A stretch of 64,000 nucleotides of DNA from Pseudomonas sp. HR96 (GCF_034059295.1 NZ_CP139141.1:727001-791000); one strand, 5' to 3'. Numbered from the stretch's first letter, positions 55,589 to 64,000 are shown. Made by a program: numbers and translations. Notes: a model not told the origin generated them from the letters alone.

Positions 55589-57739
55589 ATGACTGATTAC
55601 AAAAGTAAAAGAATCAATGGGCTGAATCGCTGCCGGCTCGCGCTGGCTGTCGGCCTGGCAGGGTGCATGGTGGCGCCGGCAATGGCAAAGACGCTGCTGC
55701 CGGGCGAGGTGGCCAGCGTGTGGGCGGGTGAGCCGGCGCAGGACTGGTTTCTTATGTCAGATGCGCAACTGACCCTCGAAACAGGCGCCAGCAGCCACGA
55801 TATTTTCGCCATGGGCGGTTCCCGGGTGATCGTCAAGAGCGCGGATGTGCAATCGCAAAGCCCGCGCGCGGCGCTCAGCCTGGTCAACAGCACGGCACTT
55901 GTCACCGACTCGCGTATCGTCAGCGACACTCTTGGCCTGTCGGTATCCCGCAACTGGAGCGATGGCGACGATATGGCTAGTGCCATATTGGTCAATAGCA
56001 CCGTGCAGGGTGGCCGGGCAGGAATGTCCATGGATTCCAGTCAAGTGCTCGCGTACGGCTCCAGGATCGAGGGAGGGGCAGTCGGCGTCGAAATGGCCGA
56101 TGGGCGCCTGACCCTGGCCGACGGCACGCGTGTGAGCGGCGATACCGGCGTGGAGATGAAAGCGGCCTGGTTCTTCGGTGACAGCATCGGTAACCACCTG
56201 GTGCTCAACAGCGCCCACGTCGAGGGCCGCAGTGGCAGCGCAATCGTGGTCAAGGCCGATAATCTCGGCGAGCCCACCGAGGCCAACATCATTCTGCGCA
56301 ATGGCTCGACCCTGACCGCCAGCAATGGCGTGCTGGTGGACGTCGAAGCCGGAGCCGATGTCGGGCTCGAGGTTTCTGCCAGTCATCTGACCGGGGAGCT
56401 GATCAATCTCAACCGCCTCGCCCTGAGTGACAACGCCAGTTGGACCATGACCCGCGATGCCGCGGTCGGCGCGCTGACGATGGACCGCGGTACGGTGAAT
56501 CTGGGTGGCGGCGATGGCGACTTTCGCCAACTGACCCTGGACCGCCTGGAAGGCAATGGCCAGTTCAACATGGGCGTCGACCTGGCGGCACTGCAGGGCG
56601 ACCTGCTCAAGGTCAACGGCACGGCCAACGGCGATTTCCGTCTGAAGATCGCCAACACCGGTCGTGAGCCCGAGGCGGGCGCGAGCGGGCTGACAGTGGT
56701 GCAGACCGGCGGCGGCACTGGCCATTTCGACGTGGTCGGCGGTCAGGTCGACGCCGGTGCCTTCGCTTATGTGCTGCAACGCGAGGGCGATGACTGGGCG
56801 CTGGTGCAGAAGGTCGACCGCCAGGGCCGCCGCGCCTTGTCGGCGTCCTCGCAGTCGGTGTTGGGTCTGTACAACGCCGCGCCGGTGGTCTGGAGCGGCG
56901 AGCTGACCGGCCTGCGCAGCCGCTTCGACGAACTGCGGCGTACCCCGGCCGCCACCGGTTTGTGGTTGCGCGCGCAAGGCGCCAAGTACGAAGTCGGCCA
57001 CACCGATCTGCGCACCTATGACATGCGCCAGAGCGGCTTCACCCTGGGCTCGGACCTGGCGTTGAGCCAGGAGCTGACCGTCGGCCTGCTGGCCGGCAGC
57101 AGCAAGGCCGACCTGGACTTCTCCCGCGGCACCCGTGGCAGCATCGACAGCGTGTTCGTCGGTGCCTACGCCGGCTGGACCGAGGCCAGCGGCCTGTACG
57201 TCGATGCGCTGGTCAAGGCCAACCGGTTCAGCAACCGCGCCGACGTGCTGATGAGCGACGGGGTCAAGGCCCGTGGCAAATACAACGACTTCGGCCTCGG
57301 CGGCTCGCTGGAATTGGGCAAGCGCCTGACCCTGGGCGAGGGCTGGTACCTCAAGCCGTACGCCCAGCTGACAGCGCTGTCGGTGCAGGGCCAGGGCTAC
57401 CGGCTGGACAATGGCCTGACCGCCGACAGCAACGCGGCGCGCTCGCTCAACGGCCGCCTGGGCAGCCAGTTCGGCCGCACCCTGGCCATGGCTGGCGGCG
57501 GTACCTTGCAGCCGTACCTGAAGCTGGCCGCAGCGCGTGAGTTCGCCGATGGCAACCAGGCACGGATCAATGGCCAGACCTTCGATAACAGCCTCAAGGG
57601 CAACAGCATCGAACTGGGGACGGGCTTCACCGCGCAGCTGAGCGAGGCCTGGCAGATGAACGCCGAGTTCGATTACGCCACCGGCCATCGGGTCGACCAG
57701 CCCTATGGCGTGAGTGCGGGGTTGCGTTACGCGTTCTGA
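55589..57739 (+). CDS. Autotransporter 1, pertactin-like passenger
   Basis: A 716-residue type Va autotransporter. The signal peptide is LALAVGLAGCMVAPAMA, cleaved near residue 32. The passenger (about 33-325) is a beta-helix with repeated short strands such as SRVIVKSADVQSQSP and GSAIVVKADN. A linker or autochaperone region with FNMGVDLAALQGDLLKVNG follows, then the 12-stranded barrel (about 450-716) ending in the outer-membrane signal GLRYAF. From base 56558 to the end it is nearly identical to the next gene, while the passenger is clearly different. It follows the AraC gene by 103 bases and ends at a strong terminator. Probably surface-displayed adhesin-like; function unknown. Confidence 0.9.
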   Translation: MTDYKSKRINGLNRCRLALAVGLAGCMVAPAMAKTLLPGEVASVWAGEPAQDWFLMSDAQLTLETGASSHDIFAMGGSRVIVKSADVQSQSPRAALSLVNSTALVTDSRIVSDTLGLSVSRNWSDGDDMASAILVNSTVQGGRAGMSMDSSQVLAYGSRIEGGAVGVEMADGRLTLADGTRVSGDTGVEMKAAWFFGDSIGNHLVLNSAHVEGRSGSAIVVKADNLGEPTEANIILRNGSTLTASNGVLVDVEAGADVGLEVSASHLTGELINLNRLALSDNASWTMTRDAAVGALTMDRGTVNLGGGDGDFRQLTLDRLEGNGQFNMGVDLAALQGDLLKVNGTANGDFRLKIANTGREPEAGASGLTVVQTGGGTGHFDVVGGQVDAGAFAYVLQREGDDWALVQKVDRQGRRALSASSQSVLGLYNAAPVVWSGELTGLRSRFDELRRTPAATGLWLRAQGAKYEVGHTDLRTYDMRQSGFTLGSDLALSQELTVGLLAGSSKADLDFSRGTRGSIDSVFVGAYAGWTEASGLYVDALVKANRFSNRADVLMSDGVKARGKYNDFGLGGSLELGKRLTLGEGWYLKPYAQLTALSVQGQGYRLDNGLTADSNAARSLNGRLGSQFGRTLAMAGGGTLQPYLKLAAAREFADGNQARINGQTFDNSLKGNSIELGTGFTAQLSEAWQMNAEFDYATGHRVDQPYGVSAGLRYAF
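56558..57739 (+). repeat. Duplicated autotransporter 3' half, copy 1
   Basis: These 1182 bases match 58879-60060 at a constant offset of 2321 bases with no gaps. By eye there are about twenty substitutions, almost all synonymous; only two change an amino acid (Ser/Thr in TEASGLYV and Asn/Ser in RSLNGRLG). Confidence 0.95.
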
Positions 57740-57757
57740 TTGCCCAGCCAGCTTCTG

Positions 57758-57788
57758 CGGCCCGCCTTTTCGGCGGGCCGTTTTATTT
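57758..57788 (+). terminator. Intrinsic terminator after autotransporter 1
   Basis: CGGCCCGCC and GGCGGGCCG form a 9-base-pair GC stem with loop TTTTC, followed by TTTTATTT. It should isolate transcription of the two autotransporter genes. Confidence 0.88.
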
Positions 57789-57903
57789 CCTACAAGGTCA
57801 CGGCCGCCTTCCCACCCGCCGGGTCAGGCTCCTCCCATTCAGCCCGTCGGGCCGCTCCCTTAGCGTGAGTTCGCGAGTCCCAACTCTCTGCATGGAGCAC
57901 CAC

Positions 57904-60060
57904 ATGAGCCATCCACATCATCACAAAACCTTCCTGCCTTCGCGCCTGGCCTTGGCCGTCGCCCTGTGCGGCAGCCTGTGCGCGCCGGCGCTGGCGGCAA
58001 CCCTGGAGCCTGGGGAATCGGCCATCGTCCAGCCGGGCGATCCCACTCAAGCCTGGTTCCTGCGCTCGCAGGCCGAGCTGACCCTGATGCCAGGAGCGAC
58101 CAGTCATCAGATCCACGGCGTCAGCAATTCCAGGGTCACCCTGGATGGCGCCGAGGTCGAGGCGCAGGGTCGCAACGAGGCCCTGAGCCTGCTCAACAGC
58201 CAGGCAGACATTCGCGACTCCTGGCTGGCTTCCGACACGGTCGGGTTGCGCCTCGCCAGCTCGACGCTGGTGGCTGGCGACGCTTCCAGCGCGGTGGTCG
58301 ACAACAGCATCATCGTCGCCGGCAAGACAGCTGCCGAGCTGGAGTCAGCCAGCCTCCATGCATTCGACAGCATCTTCTGGAGTGAAGACGATTTCGGCTA
58401 CGGCATCACCATGGCCGACGGCCAATTGCATCTGGGACGGGGCAGCGAAGTCAGCGGGGCGACTGGCATCCTTCTGCAATCGGCTTATCTTTTCACCGAG
58501 TCGCAAGGTAACCACCTGGTCATCGACGGCGGCAGTTCGGTCGAAGGCCGTGACGGCAGCGCCATCGTGGTCAAGGCCGGTAATGTCGGCCTGCCGACCG
58601 AGGCCAGTATCGTGGTCAGCAACGGCTCCACGCTCAAGGCCAGCAATGGCGTGCTGGTCGACGTGGAGCGCGGTGCGCAGGTGGACATGACCATCGCCAA
58701 TAGCCATCTGACCGGGCAGCTGCGCGGCCTGACTGCGCTGAGCCTCGTCGACCAGGCCAGCTGGACCCTGACCCAGGACGCCGAGGTCGGCAGCCTGGCG
58801 CTGGAGCGCAGCACCGTCGACCTCGGCGGTTCGGCCGGTGATTTCCGTCAGCTGACGCTGGACAGCCTGAGCGGCAGCGGCCAGTTCAACATGGGCGTCG
58901 ACCTGGCGGCACTGCAGGGCGACCTGCTCAAGGTCAACGGCACGGCCAATGGCGATTTCCGTCTGAAGATCGCCAACACCGGTCGTGAGCCCGAGGCGGG
59001 CGCGAGCGGCCTGACAGTGGTGCAGACCGGCGGCGGCACTGGCCATTTCGACGTGGTCGGCGGTCAGGTCGACGCCGGTGCCTTCGCTTATGTGCTGCAA
59101 CGCGAGGGCGATGACTGGGCGCTGGTGCAGAAGGTCGACCGCCAAGGCCGCCGCGCCTTGTCGGCGTCCTCGCAGTCGGTGTTGGGTCTGTACAACGCCG
59201 CGCCGGTGGTCTGGAGTGGCGAGCTGACCGGCCTGCGCAGCCGCTTCGACGAACTGCGGCGTACCCCGGCCGCCACCGGTTTGTGGTTGCGCGCGCAGGG
59301 CGCCAAGTACGAAGTCGGCCACACCGATCTGCGCACCTATGACATGCGCCAGAGCGGCTTCACCCTGGGCTCGGACCTGGCGTTGAGCCAGGAGCTGACC
59401 GTCGGCCTGCTGGCCGGCAGCAGCAAGGCCGACCTGGACTTCTCCCGCGGCACCCGTGGCAGCATCGACAGCGTGTTCGTCGGTGCCTACGCCGGCTGGA
59501 CCGAGGCCACCGGCCTGTACGTCGATGCGCTGGTCAAGGCCAACCGGTTCAGCAACCGCGCCGACGTGCTGATGAGCGATGGGGTCAAGGCCCGTGGCAA
59601 ATACAACGACTTCGGCCTCGGCGGCTCGCTGGAATTGGGCAAGCGCCTGACCCTGGGCGAGGGCTGGTACCTCAAGCCGTACGCCCAGTTGACAGCGCTG
59701 TCGGTGCAGGGCCAGGGCTACCGGCTGGACAATGGCCTGACCGCCGACAGCAACGCGGCGCGCTCGCTCAGCGGCCGCCTGGGCAGCCAGTTCGGCCGCA
59801 CCCTGGCCATGGCCGGCGGCGGTACCTTGCAGCCGTACCTGAAGCTGGCCGCAGCGCGTGAGTTCGCCGATGGCAACCAGGCACGTATCAACGGCCAGAC
59901 CTTCGATAACAGTCTCAAGGGCAACAGCATCGAGCTGGGGACGGGCTTCACCGCGCAGCTGAGCGAGGCCTGGCAGATGAACGCCGAATTCGATTACGCC
60001 ACCGGCCATCGGGTCGACCAGCCCTATGGCGTGAGTGCGGGGCTGCGCTACGCTTTTTGA
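57904..60060 (+). CDS. Autotransporter 2, pertactin-like passenger
   Basis: A 718-residue autotransporter, tandem paralogue of the preceding gene. The ATG at 57904 (MSHPHHHKTFLPSRLALAVAL) has a GGAG ribosome-binding site 6 bases upstream; an ATG at 57892 is possible. The signal peptide ends APALAA. The His-rich start is lost with the signal. The passenger (about 35-325) shares the pattern of autotransporter 1 (ATLEPGESAIVQPGDPTQAWFLRS against LLPGEVASVWAGEPAQDWFLMS) but is well diverged. The last 394 residues differ from copy 1 at only two positions. It has its own promoter region and terminator. Confidence 0.9.
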   Translation: MSHPHHHKTFLPSRLALAVALCGSLCAPALAATLEPGESAIVQPGDPTQAWFLRSQAELTLMPGATSHQIHGVSNSRVTLDGAEVEAQGRNEALSLLNSQADIRDSWLASDTVGLRLASSTLVAGDASSAVVDNSIIVAGKTAAELESASLHAFDSIFWSEDDFGYGITMADGQLHLGRGSEVSGATGILLQSAYLFTESQGNHLVIDGGSSVEGRDGSAIVVKAGNVGLPTEASIVVSNGSTLKASNGVLVDVERGAQVDMTIANSHLTGQLRGLTALSLVDQASWTLTQDAEVGSLALERSTVDLGGSAGDFRQLTLDSLSGSGQFNMGVDLAALQGDLLKVNGTANGDFRLKIANTGREPEAGASGLTVVQTGGGTGHFDVVGGQVDAGAFAYVLQREGDDWALVQKVDRQGRRALSASSQSVLGLYNAAPVVWSGELTGLRSRFDELRRTPAATGLWLRAQGAKYEVGHTDLRTYDMRQSGFTLGSDLALSQELTVGLLAGSSKADLDFSRGTRGSIDSVFVGAYAGWTEATGLYVDALVKANRFSNRADVLMSDGVKARGKYNDFGLGGSLELGKRLTLGEGWYLKPYAQLTALSVQGQGYRLDNGLTADSNAARSLSGRLGSQFGRTLAMAGGGTLQPYLKLAAAREFADGNQARINGQTFDNSLKGNSIELGTGFTAQLSEAWQMNAEFDYATGHRVDQPYGVSAGLRYAF
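58879..60060 (+). repeat. Duplicated autotransporter 3' half, copy 2
   Basis: Partner of 56558-57739. The shared tract covers the linker, the autochaperone-like segment and the whole translocator barrel. Identity falls sharply just upstream, in the passenger, which points to gene conversion of the barrel half or passenger replacement. Confidence 0.95.
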
Positions 60061-60077
60061 CCATTGCCTGACGCCAG

Positions 60078-60107
60078 CAGCCCGCCTTTATTGGCGGGCT
60101 GTTTGCA
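60078..60107 (+). terminator. Intrinsic terminator after autotransporter 2
   Basis: CAGCCCGCC (60078-60086) and GGCGGGCTG (60093-60101) form a 9-base-pair stem with loop TTTATT, followed by a short TTT. It resembles the terminator after autotransporter 1. Confidence 0.8.
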
Positions 60108-60203
60108 TCTGTCTATCGTCAATGGTCGGCAAGCGCCTCTCGCTGTGAGAGGATGCCACCTGAACTCGCGTGTCTGGCCACGAAGGACCCAGAATAAAAG
60201 CTG

Positions 60204-61100
60204 ATGAAGACTCCAAAACGCATTGAACCGCTGATCGAGGACGGTCTGGTGGACGAGGTGCTGCGACCACTCATGAGTGGCAAAGAGGCAGCTGTCTATG
60301 TGGTGCGTTGCGGCAACGAGCTGCGCTGCGCCAAGGTCTACAAGGAGGCCAACAAACGAAGTTTCCGCCAGGCGGCCGAATATCAGGAAGGCCGCAAGGT
60401 TCGCAACAGCCGGCAGGCCCGGGCCATGGCCAAGGGCTCCAAGTTTGGCCGCAAGGAAGCCGAGGAGGCTTGGCAGAACGCCGAGGTGGCTGCCTTGTTC
60501 CGCCTGGCCGGTGCCGGTGTGCGCGTGCCAAAGCCCTTCGATTTTCTCGAGGGCGTGCTGTTGATGGAGATGGTCTGCGACGAATACGGCGACGCCGCGC
60601 CGCGGCTCAACGACGTCTCGTTGGAAGCCGACCAGGCGCGGGAGTATCACGCCTTCCTGATTCGCCAGATCGTGCTGATGCTCTGCACCGGCCTGGTGCA
60701 TGGTGACCTTTCCGAGTTCAACGTGCTGCTGTCGCCTGACGGCCCGGTGATCATCGACCTGCCACAGGCTGTCGACGCAGCGGGCAACAACCACGCCTTC
60801 AGCATGCTGGAGCGGGATGTAGGCAACATGGCCAGCTATTTCGGGCAATTTGCCCCGGAGTTGAAGCAGACTCGCTACGCCAAGGAAATGTGGGCGTTGT
60901 ACGAAGCGGGCAATCTGCACCCGGCCAGTGTGCTCACCGGCGAGTTTGCCGAGGAAGAGGTCGAGGCCGATGTCGGCGGCGTGATGCGCGAGATCGAAGC
61001 GGCGCGGCTGGACGACGCGCGCCGACGTGCGGCGCGCGAGGCCGACGAGACGCCGGCAGGCAAATCCGATGAACCGCCGCCCCCGCCCTGGTTGCAATAG
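60204..61100 (+). CDS. RIO-type serine/threonine kinase
   Basis: A 298-residue RIO1-like kinase, of the type occasional in proteobacteria. The ATP loop is reduced to SGKEAAVYVVRC near residue 25, as in RIO proteins; the Lys is in CAKVYKE. LVHGDLSEFNVLL near 164 is the catalytic loop (HGDLSEFN) and VIIDLPQAVD the metal-binding loop. The C-terminus (about 250-298) is charged and Pro-rich. It stands alone between the autotransporters and cueR (convergent, 4 bases apart). Bacterial substrates are not known. Confidence 0.9.
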   Translation: MKTPKRIEPLIEDGLVDEVLRPLMSGKEAAVYVVRCGNELRCAKVYKEANKRSFRQAAEYQEGRKVRNSRQARAMAKGSKFGRKEAEEAWQNAEVAALFRLAGAGVRVPKPFDFLEGVLLMEMVCDEYGDAAPRLNDVSLEADQAREYHAFLIRQIVLMLCTGLVHGDLSEFNVLLSPDGPVIIDLPQAVDAAGNNHAFSMLERDVGNMASYFGQFAPELKQTRYAKEMWALYEAGNLHPASVLTGEFAEEEVEADVGGVMREIEAARLDDARRRAAREADETPAGKSDEPPPPPWLQ

Positions 61101-61104
61101 CGGC

Positions 61105-61506
61105 TCACTGGCAGCAATTGCCGGACGCCAGGTTCGCCAGAATCGGGCAGTCCGGCCGCTCGTCGCCCTGGCAGTGGCTGACCAGCTGCTGCAATGAATC
61201 GCGCAGCGCGGTCAGTTCATCGATGCGTCGGTCGAGGTCCTCGACGTGGGCCCTGGCCAAGGCCTTGACGTCGGCGCTGGCACGGCTGCGGTCCTGCCAC
61301 AGGGTCAGCAGGCGGCCCACTTCCTCCAGCGAGAAGCCCAGGTCGCGGGCGCGCTTGATGAACCCCAGGGTGTGCAGGTCGTCGGCCCGGTACAGGCGGT
61401 AGCCGCTGTCGCTGCGATGGGCCGCGCTGAGCAGCCCGATCGACTCGTAATAGCGAATCATTTTGGCGCTGAGCCCGCTCTGGCGGGCGGCCTGGCCGAT
61501 ATTCAT
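61105..61506 (-). CDS. cueR: Copper-responsive MerR-type regulator CueR
   Basis: Cu(I) sensor of 133 residues that activates the copper efflux gene by untwisting its promoter. It starts MNIGQAARQSGLSAKMIRYYESIGLL with the winged helix-turn-helix, then a dimerisation helix. The metal loop has the CueR spacing: CQGDERPDC, Cys followed by Cys eight residues on, then PI. The C-terminus GNCCQ carries the extra Cys pair seen in CueR. The start overlaps the copA stop by 4 bases, so regulator and pump are one operon. Confidence 0.94.
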   Translation of the reverse strand: MNIGQAARQSGLSAKMIRYYESIGLLSAAHRSDSGYRLYRADDLHTLGFIKRARDLGFSLEEVGRLLTLWQDRSRASADVKALARAHVEDLDRRIDELTALRDSLQQLVSHCQGDERPDCPILANLASGNCCQ

Positions 61507-63668
61507 GGTTGACCCCTCGAACTGAAACCTGGCCGCCAGCGAGTCAGCCACAGTGCATTGAGCACCACGCTGACGCTCGACAAGGCCATGGCTGTGCCGG
61601 CCAGTACCGGGCTGAGCCAGCCGGCGGCGGCCAGTGGAATGCCGAGCAGATTGTAGATGAATGCCCAGAACAGATTCTGGCGGATTTTCGCCTGAGTGCG
61701 GCGGCAGATGTCCAGTGCCGCCGCGACCAGGCGCGGGTCGCTGCGCATCAGGGTGATCCCCGCTGCCTGCATGGCCACGTCGGTGCCACTGGCCATGGCC
61801 AGGCCGAGGTCGGCGGCGGCCAGCGCCGGCGCGTCGTTGATGCCGTCGCCGACCATGGCCACCACCTGCGTACGGCGCAGCGTTTCGATGACCTGCGCCT
61901 TGCCGGCGGGCAGCACCTGGGCATGTACCTGGTGGATGGCCACGGCTGTCGCGATCTGCCGTGCACTGCCCAGGTTGTCGCCGGTGAGCAGGTGGCATAC
62001 GACCCCGTCCGCCTGCAGTAGCGCCACTGCCGCTCGGGCCTGCGGGCGCGCCTCGTCGGCGAAAGCCAGCACCCCCAGCACGTGGGCCTGCGGCTGCATG
62101 GCCACCAGCCATGACACGGTGCAACCCTCGGCTTCCCAAGCCAGGGAGATGGCATCGGCGCTCAGGTGCAGGTCCTCCAGCAGGCGCCGGTTGCCCAGCT
62201 GCAACGGCTGGCCCTCGACGGTCCCGGCAATGCCGCGCCCGGCCAGCGCGCGGCTGTCGTGCAGCGCGGGGAGGTCACCGCAGCGCTCGAGCAGGGCCAG
62301 CGCCAGGGGGTGTTCGCTGCCCTGTTGCAAGGCCGCCGCCAGGCGCAGCAAGGTTTGCTCGTCGCCGTTGCTGGCCGCCTGGTGCAGCAGCCGCGGCCGG
62401 CCGAGCGTCAGCGTGCCGGTCTTGTCGAACACCACGCAGTCCACCGCTTCGGCGCGCTGCAGCGTGGTGCTGTCCTTGATCAGGATGCCATGCCGGGCCG
62501 CCGCTCCGGTTCCCGCCAGTACCGCTGCGGGCGTGGCCAGGCCGAGTGCGCAAGGGCAGGCGATGACCAGCACCGCCACTGCGTGGATGATCGCCGTCTG
62601 CACTGGCGCCCCGCCGAGCAGCCAGCCCAGCAGTGTCAGCAGGGCGATGACGAGCACCAGCGGCACGAAGACTCGGCTGACCCGGTCCACCAGCAATTGG
62701 ATCGGCGCCTTCGCGCCCTGGGCGCTCTCCACCAGGCGAATGATCCGCGCCAGCGTGCTCTGCGGCCCCAGCGCGGTGACGCGCACCCGCAGTTGCCCTT
62801 CGCCGTTGATGGCCCCGCCCGTGACCCGGTCGCCGGGTTGCTTGGCCACCGGCAGCGGCTCGCCGCTGATCAGCGCCTCGTCGGCATGGCTGCGCCCCTC
62901 CAGCACGATGCCATCGCAGGCAAAGCGCGCCCCTGGCTTGACCAGCAGCACGTCGTCCGGGCGCAGCGCCTGCACCGCGACGGTTTCCAGCCGCTCGCCG
63001 ACCTGACGCAGCGCGGTGTCGCTCTGCAGGTTTTCCAGCGCGCGCAAGGCCTGGCCGGCCTGCCGCCGGGCGCGGCCTTCGAGCCACTTGCCGAGCAGCA
63101 CCAGGGCGATCACCGTGGACGACGACTCGAAGTACAGGTGCATCGGGGCGGCGGGGCTGCTCAGCCAGAGATAGACGCTCAGGCCGTAGCCGGCGCTGGT
63201 GCCGAGCACTACCAGCAGGTCCATGTTGCCATCCAGGGTGCGCAGCGCGCGCCAGGCGGCACGGTAGAAGCGCGCGCCGATGCCGAACTGCACCGCGCCT
63301 GCCAGCAGGCATTGCAGCCAGGCCGGCAGCATCCAGTGTACGCCCATGGGCTGCAGCAGCATCGGTGCCAGCAGCGGCAGTGCCAACAGCAGCGCAAGGA
63401 CCACGGCCAAGCGCTCGTGGCCGGCTGCACGGCACTGATCGTCAGGGTTCTGGCCGAGGCTCGCCTGGTACCCGGCGCGCTCTATGGCGGCAATCAGCAA
63501 CGCCGCCGGCGCGGCGCTGCGCAGCGTGACCTGGGCGCGGTGGCTGGCCAGATTCACCGACGCCTGTTCGACGGCGGGGAGTTTCTTCAAGGCGCGTTCG
63601 ACCCGACCCGCGCAGTTGGCGCAGGTCATGCCGCTGACGGACAGTTCCAGGGTGGGCAGGTCAGACAT
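61503..63668 (-). CDS. copA: Cu(+)-exporting P-type ATPase CopA (CueA)
   Basis: P1B-type ATPase of 721 residues exporting Cu(I) from the cytoplasm. It has one N-terminal heavy-metal domain (GMTCANCAGRVERAL near 13), then eight membrane helices with the CPC transport motif in VIACPCALGLATPA near 357. The phosphatase motif reads ISGEPLPV, with Ser replacing the common Thr before GE. The phosphorylation site is DKTGTLT near 402, the nucleotide-domain motif is SEHPLA near 443, and the hinge is GDGINDAPAL near 612. The last helix has MALSSVSVVLNALWL, the Cu(I) signature. Its ribosome-binding site is AAGGAGA. It precedes cueR; in P. putida the pair is called cueAR. Confidence 0.95.
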   Translation of the reverse strand: MSDLPTLELSVSGMTCANCAGRVERALKKLPAVEQASVNLASHRAQVTLRSAAPAALLIAAIERAGYQASLGQNPDDQCRAAGHERLAVVLALLLALPLLAPMLLQPMGVHWMLPAWLQCLLAGAVQFGIGARFYRAAWRALRTLDGNMDLLVVLGTSAGYGLSVYLWLSSPAAPMHLYFESSSTVIALVLLGKWLEGRARRQAGQALRALENLQSDTALRQVGERLETVAVQALRPDDVLLVKPGARFACDGIVLEGRSHADEALISGEPLPVAKQPGDRVTGGAINGEGQLRVRVTALGPQSTLARIIRLVESAQGAKAPIQLLVDRVSRVFVPLVLVIALLTLLGWLLGGAPVQTAIIHAVAVLVIACPCALGLATPAAVLAGTGAAARHGILIKDSTTLQRAEAVDCVVFDKTGTLTLGRPRLLHQAASNGDEQTLLRLAAALQQGSEHPLALALLERCGDLPALHDSRALAGRGIAGTVEGQPLQLGNRRLLEDLHLSADAISLAWEAEGCTVSWLVAMQPQAHVLGVLAFADEARPQARAAVALLQADGVVCHLLTGDNLGSARQIATAVAIHQVHAQVLPAGKAQVIETLRRTQVVAMVGDGINDAPALAAADLGLAMASGTDVAMQAAGITLMRSDPRLVAAALDICRRTQAKIRQNLFWAFIYNLLGIPLAAAGWLSPVLAGTAMALSSVSVVLNALWLTRWRPGFSSRGQP

Positions 63669-63695
63669 CGGAGCAGTCTCCTTGGAGGTGCTCGC

Positions 63696-63726
63696 AGTTT
63701 CAACCTTGACGCCTTGGCAAGGTCAA
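63696..63726 (-). promoter_or_regulatory. CueR-type operator-promoter of copA-cueR
   Basis: On the minus strand a -35 TTGACC (complement of 63721-63726) and a -10-like GAAACT (complement of 63696-63701) are separated by 19 bases, the long spacer typical of MerR-family promoters. The spacer contains the perfect dyad ACCTTG-N9-CAAGGT (63703-63723). This is the expected CueR site, so copper should induce the operon. Confidence 0.8.
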
Positions 63727-63732
63727 GCGGTG

Positions 63733-64000
63733 TCAGTAAGTCACCGGCGCCGGTTTCAGAAACAGCCCGGAAGTGCCGACGGCGATGCGGTATTTGGCGA
63801 TGGCGCCGGCGCGCAGGTCGATTTCAGTGTCGGCCGGCTGCTGCATGCCGGGTGCGCAGCCGGGGGTCTGCCCGGGCAGGTAGCCGAGGCGGATCGAGGC
63901 TTTGCCGGGCGGCAGGTTGAAGGAGGTGGATTGCTCCTGGAATACCCGGCCGATCAGCTGGCCTTGCAGGTAGATGCCGATCTCGCAGCTGCTCGCCACC
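63733..64000 (-). CDS. Hypothetical protein, C-terminal part only
   Basis: At least 88 C-terminal residues of a gene whose 5' part lies beyond the right edge; the GTG near 63999 is probably internal. The visible part is beta-rich with SCEIGIYLQGQLIGRVFQEQS, SFNLPPGKASIRLGY and YRIAVGTSGLFLKPAP, and a Cys within PGCAPG. It resembles small envelope or lipoprotein-type domains of unknown function, but I do not recognise a family. It ends 65 bases before copA, with the CueR operator in the gap. Confidence 0.65.
   Translation of the reverse strand, partial: VASSCEIGIYLQGQLIGRVFQEQSTSFNLPPGKASIRLGYLPGQTPGCAPGMQQPADTEIDLRAGAIAKYRIAVGTSGLFLKPAPVTY

Noticed and set aside
55757..57688. Minus-strand open frame of 643 codons, with a relative at 58345-60009
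   Set aside because: These are antisense shadows of the two autotransporters; they resemble one another only because the genes are duplicated.
62853..62880. CopA SGE in place of TGE as a sign of inactivation
   Set aside because: Ser before GE occurs in active P1B ATPases and keeps the catalytic Glu; all other motifs are intact.

Overview
The window is chromosomal DNA of a gamma-proteobacterium of the genus Pseudomonas, most like the P. putida/P. fluorescens side of the genus. It is GC-rich, with tightly packed genes and many 1-8 base gene overlaps. The order urease / urea transporter ... retS-purD-purH-fis-dusB-DUF3426-prmA-accC-accB ... dsbD-(GGDEF regulator)-DUF2333-Nudix-sui1-speA is, from memory, the order of P. 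aeruginosa PA4868 to PA4839. No rRNA, tRNA, CRISPR array, transposase or phage gene was seen.

Region 1 (1-8860, minus strand): nitrogen from urea. urtABCDE encodes the urea ABC importer. It is followed by ureD, ureA, two GNAT acetyltransferase genes, ureB and the 5' end of ureC, which runs off the left edge. A sigma-54-type promoter with an NtrC-like dyad lies upstream of urtA, which fits induction under nitrogen limitation.

Region 2 (8863-24085): a block of about 15 kb between urtA and retS. It holds a TSUP-family exporter of lower GC; a copper-uptake operon (PCuAC chaperone, DUF2946 protein, OprC-like TonB receptor, PepSY membrane protein); and a divergent cobalamin (corrin ring) cluster, cobL-cbiD-cobK against cobG-cobH-cobI-cobJ. 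It ends with three consecutive unrecognised genes that look like diverged paralogues.

Region 3 (24095-44861): core genes. These are the hybrid sensor RetS, purine synthesis (purD, purH), fis with dusB, the ribosomal-protein methyltransferase PrmA, acetyl-CoA carboxylase subunits (accC, accB), the disulfide reductase DsbD, a GcbA-like diguanylate cyclase, a DUF2333 protein, a Nudix hydrolase, a SUI1-like factor, arginine decarboxylase SpeA and a lipoprotein-like alpha/beta hydrolase. aroQ, expected next to accB, is missing.

Region 4 (44851-55485): transport and small-metabolism genes. It holds a MATE exporter with a small membrane protein, an orphan A24 prepilin peptidase, two DUF4136 lipoproteins, cmoM with a MazG-like pyrophosphohydrolase, and a LysE exporter. 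The AraC-type gene next to LysE is broken by an in-frame TAA. A MaoC/FabG4-type pair and a BASS symporter divergent from another AraC regulator follow.

Region 5 (55589-64000): two tandem autotransporters with almost identical 1182-base 3' halves but different passengers, a RIO-type kinase, and the copper-export pair copA-cueR with a CueR-type operator. A partial gene sits at the right edge.

The observations most worth following are the three-paralogue cassette, the mosaic autotransporter pair, the nonsense-mutated AraC gene, the sigma-54/NtrC architecture at urtA and the missing aroQ.
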